39,634 nt of DNA from IMG/VR virus record IMGVR_UViG_3300036399_001237, positions 1-39,634 of that record; one strand, written 5' to 3'. The translations under genes and the position numbers were made by a program. Under the pieces are notes generated by a model, which searched no databases, had not been told where the DNA came from, and saw only the letters and a list, made by a program, of their open reading frames with translations. The number at the start of each line of letters is the position of its first letter. Position 1 is the stretch's first letter. Positions 38,482-39,634 of this stretch are shown here, one piece after another. The DNA is from a virus.

Positions 38482-39634
38482 ATGGCCACAAGACGCGCAG
38501 TAGCAAACGGCAACTGGTCATCGACCAGCACATGGAACGGCAACGCCCTACCCGGAAACGGCGACACCGTTTACGCAAACGGATTCAATGTGACGCTTGA
38601 TGTCGATGTCAACATCGGTGGAGCAAACAACCCGACCGTCAACACCGGCTCGCTCGTCAGCGGTCAGTGGTATGAGATCGTTAATGTCGGCGGGCAAAGC
38701 TGGACCGCGATTGGTGCGGCCAGCAACACTGTAGGCACGGTCTTCCAATCCACCGGCACAGGCACAGCAGGGAACCTCGGAACTGCAAAAGCTCTTGCTA
38801 CCCTCACCACAGCCACAAATACCCCCGCAGGCGCGACCACAGGAGGCGGCGTGTTTACCATGTCCACCATTCGGGCCATGACATGCGACCTCCGCGCAGG
38901 CACGACCACCTGCCTCAATGTCACAGCGACCAGCGGCACTTTGAATTTATCGGGCGTTCGCTCTACCCCAGGCGGAAGCGCAGGCGCTCACGGTATCAAC
39001 AACAATTCTACGGCTGCTGTTGATATTTCAGCTTGTAATTTTACAGGCGGTGGAACCGCAGTTGCAGCCTTTGCATTCAATAATGCCTCAACAGGAGCCA
39101 TCAGTATTTCAAACTCCACATTTACCGGAGGCAACACTACCAACACAACGGCTTTTAACAATGCTGCCGCCGCAGTAGTAACGGTGAGCGCCTCAACATT
39201 TGCAGGAGGATCCGGCAGCTCTAATGCCTGCGGTATCAACAATGCCTTAGGAGGCTCTGTAAATTGCGCCAACTGCACATTTTTTGGCGGTGGAGGAGCC
39301 ACATCAAACGGAATCAACAACGCCTCGTTGGGTTCGATAACCATCTCCGGCAGCACATTCACAGCCGGTGGGGGCCCAGCCTGCAACAATGCGTCAACAG
39401 GAACGCTTATAATTGCAACAAGCACTTTCACAGCCAGTGCAACCTCAAATGCCGTCTCGAGCACCAACACATCCGCCGATGTCCGCTTAAGCGGCGACTT
39501 TCTTGATCACTGGAGCGGCTGGAAAGCCGTAAGCGGCACTAAATGGAGGCTTGGCACCACGCCCACCGCCGCCCGCACCCGCTACGCACTTGCGGGAACT
39601 ACCGACAGCTATGTCGAAATGTTCACCGCAGACA
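38482..39634 (+). CDS. tail spike / beta-helix fibre, N-terminal part (continues at base 1)
   Basis: ATG 38482 begins a protein of about 523 aa that crosses the end overlap into 1-478. The N-terminus (RAVANGNWSSTSTWNGNALP, GNGDTVYANGFNVTLDVDVN) is a typical capsule-directed spike start. Residues about 150-325 hold six or so irregular turns of a right-handed beta-helix, each with an INN/FNNA turn and a [SN].TF.GG strand (ISISNSTFTGGNTTNTTAFN, VTVSASTFAGGSGSSNACGI). The DNA of the turns (38930-39430) is more AT-rich than the rest. It should bind, and possibly cut, host surface glycan; no catalytic residues can be assigned. Confidence 0.75.
   Translation, partial: MATRRAVANGNWSSTSTWNGNALPGNGDTVYANGFNVTLDVDVNIGGANNPTVNTGSLVSGQWYEIVNVGGQSWTAIGAASNTVGTVFQSTGTGTAGNLGTAKALATLTTATNTPAGATTGGGVFTMSTIRAMTCDLRAGTTTCLNVTATSGTLNLSGVRSTPGGSAGAHGINNNSTAAVDISACNFTGGGTAVAAFAFNNASTGAISISNSTFTGGNTTNTTAFNNAAAAVVTVSASTFAGGSGSSNACGINNALGGSVNCANCTFFGGGGATSNGINNASLGSITISGSTFTAGGGPACNNASTGTLIIATSTFTASATSNAVSSTNTSADVRLSGDFLDHWSGWKAVSGTKWRLGTTPTAARTRYALAGTTDSYVEMFTAD
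39576..39634. repeat. terminal overlap, right copy
   Basis: Identical to bases 1-59. The reading frame of the tail spike gene (38482 onward) continues correctly when these copies are merged, giving a circle of 39,575 bp. Confidence 0.9.

Noticed and set aside
38990-39420. CRISPR-like array in the spike gene
   Set aside because: The repeats are irregular, in frame, and code for beta-helix turns; spacers and repeats are not constant in length.

Overview
The window is a complete, circularly assembled genome of about 39.6 kb from a temperate, short-tailed (podovirus-type, T7-like virion) bacteriophage. Bases 1-59 are repeated exactly at 39576-39634, and the gene cut by the window ends (38482 onward, then 1-478) reads through that overlap without losing frame. 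The unique length is therefore about 39,575 bp and the window start is arbitrary. Every gene I can support lies on the + strand, mostly joined by ATGA/TAATG/GTGA overlaps. The genome is GC-rich with several AT-rich patches that look like exchanged segments. The host is probably Gram-negative, since the lysis cassette holds a lipoprotein. The integrase active-site wording (NALRHSF in place of HxLR) recalls PVC-group (Verrucomicrobia-like) integrases, but that host guess is weak. No phage RNA polymerase, no CI-type repressor and no minus-strand gene were found.

Layout: 1-6941 holds the end of a beta-helix tail spike, a small holin-like protein, the tail nozzle (T7 gp12-like) protein, a GNAT-like protein in the T7 gp13 position, a gp14-like internal protein, and a gp15-like ejection protein that ends in a GH24 lysozyme domain. 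6929-16036 is one 3035-aa polyvalent protein in the T7 gp16 position, with ParB-like, ADP-ribosyltransferase-like and DUF7178-like domains separated by short [ND][YF]S[IV][GA] linkers. 16075-17032 is a lysis cassette (holin-like protein, lipoprotein, CHAP endolysin). 16994-17231 is an attP site: the 3' part of tRNA-Ser(CGA) flanked by paired TGGCAC arm sites, followed by a tyrosine integrase (17257-18255). 18259-19676 holds small genes, including two ribbon-helix-helix regulators with operator-like palindromes and an excisionase-like HTH protein. 19760-25645 is recombination and replication: a RecT-like annealing protein, a Cas4/RecB-like nuclease, a DUF1376 protein, a DnaB-type helicase, an SSB-like protein and a RusA-like resolvase. 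25700-32352 is packaging and head: TerS, TerL, portal, Bbp19-like protein, scaffold, a tRNA(CAT), a structured leader and the major capsid protein, followed by a terminator. 32427-36558 is an unusual array of six T7 gp11-like adaptor domains spread over three coupled genes. 36555-39634 encodes tail fibre and spike components.

The most striking unexplained signal is a 15-bp dispersed repeat, TTTYGRCTGATACCA, present about 12 times. Seven copies sit at gene junctions that break the chain of overlapping genes, just before start codons. Four copies are read in frame as VS[TA]DT exactly at protein domain junctions, and one copy is inverted inside a small gene. It behaves like a boundary element marking both gene and domain modules.
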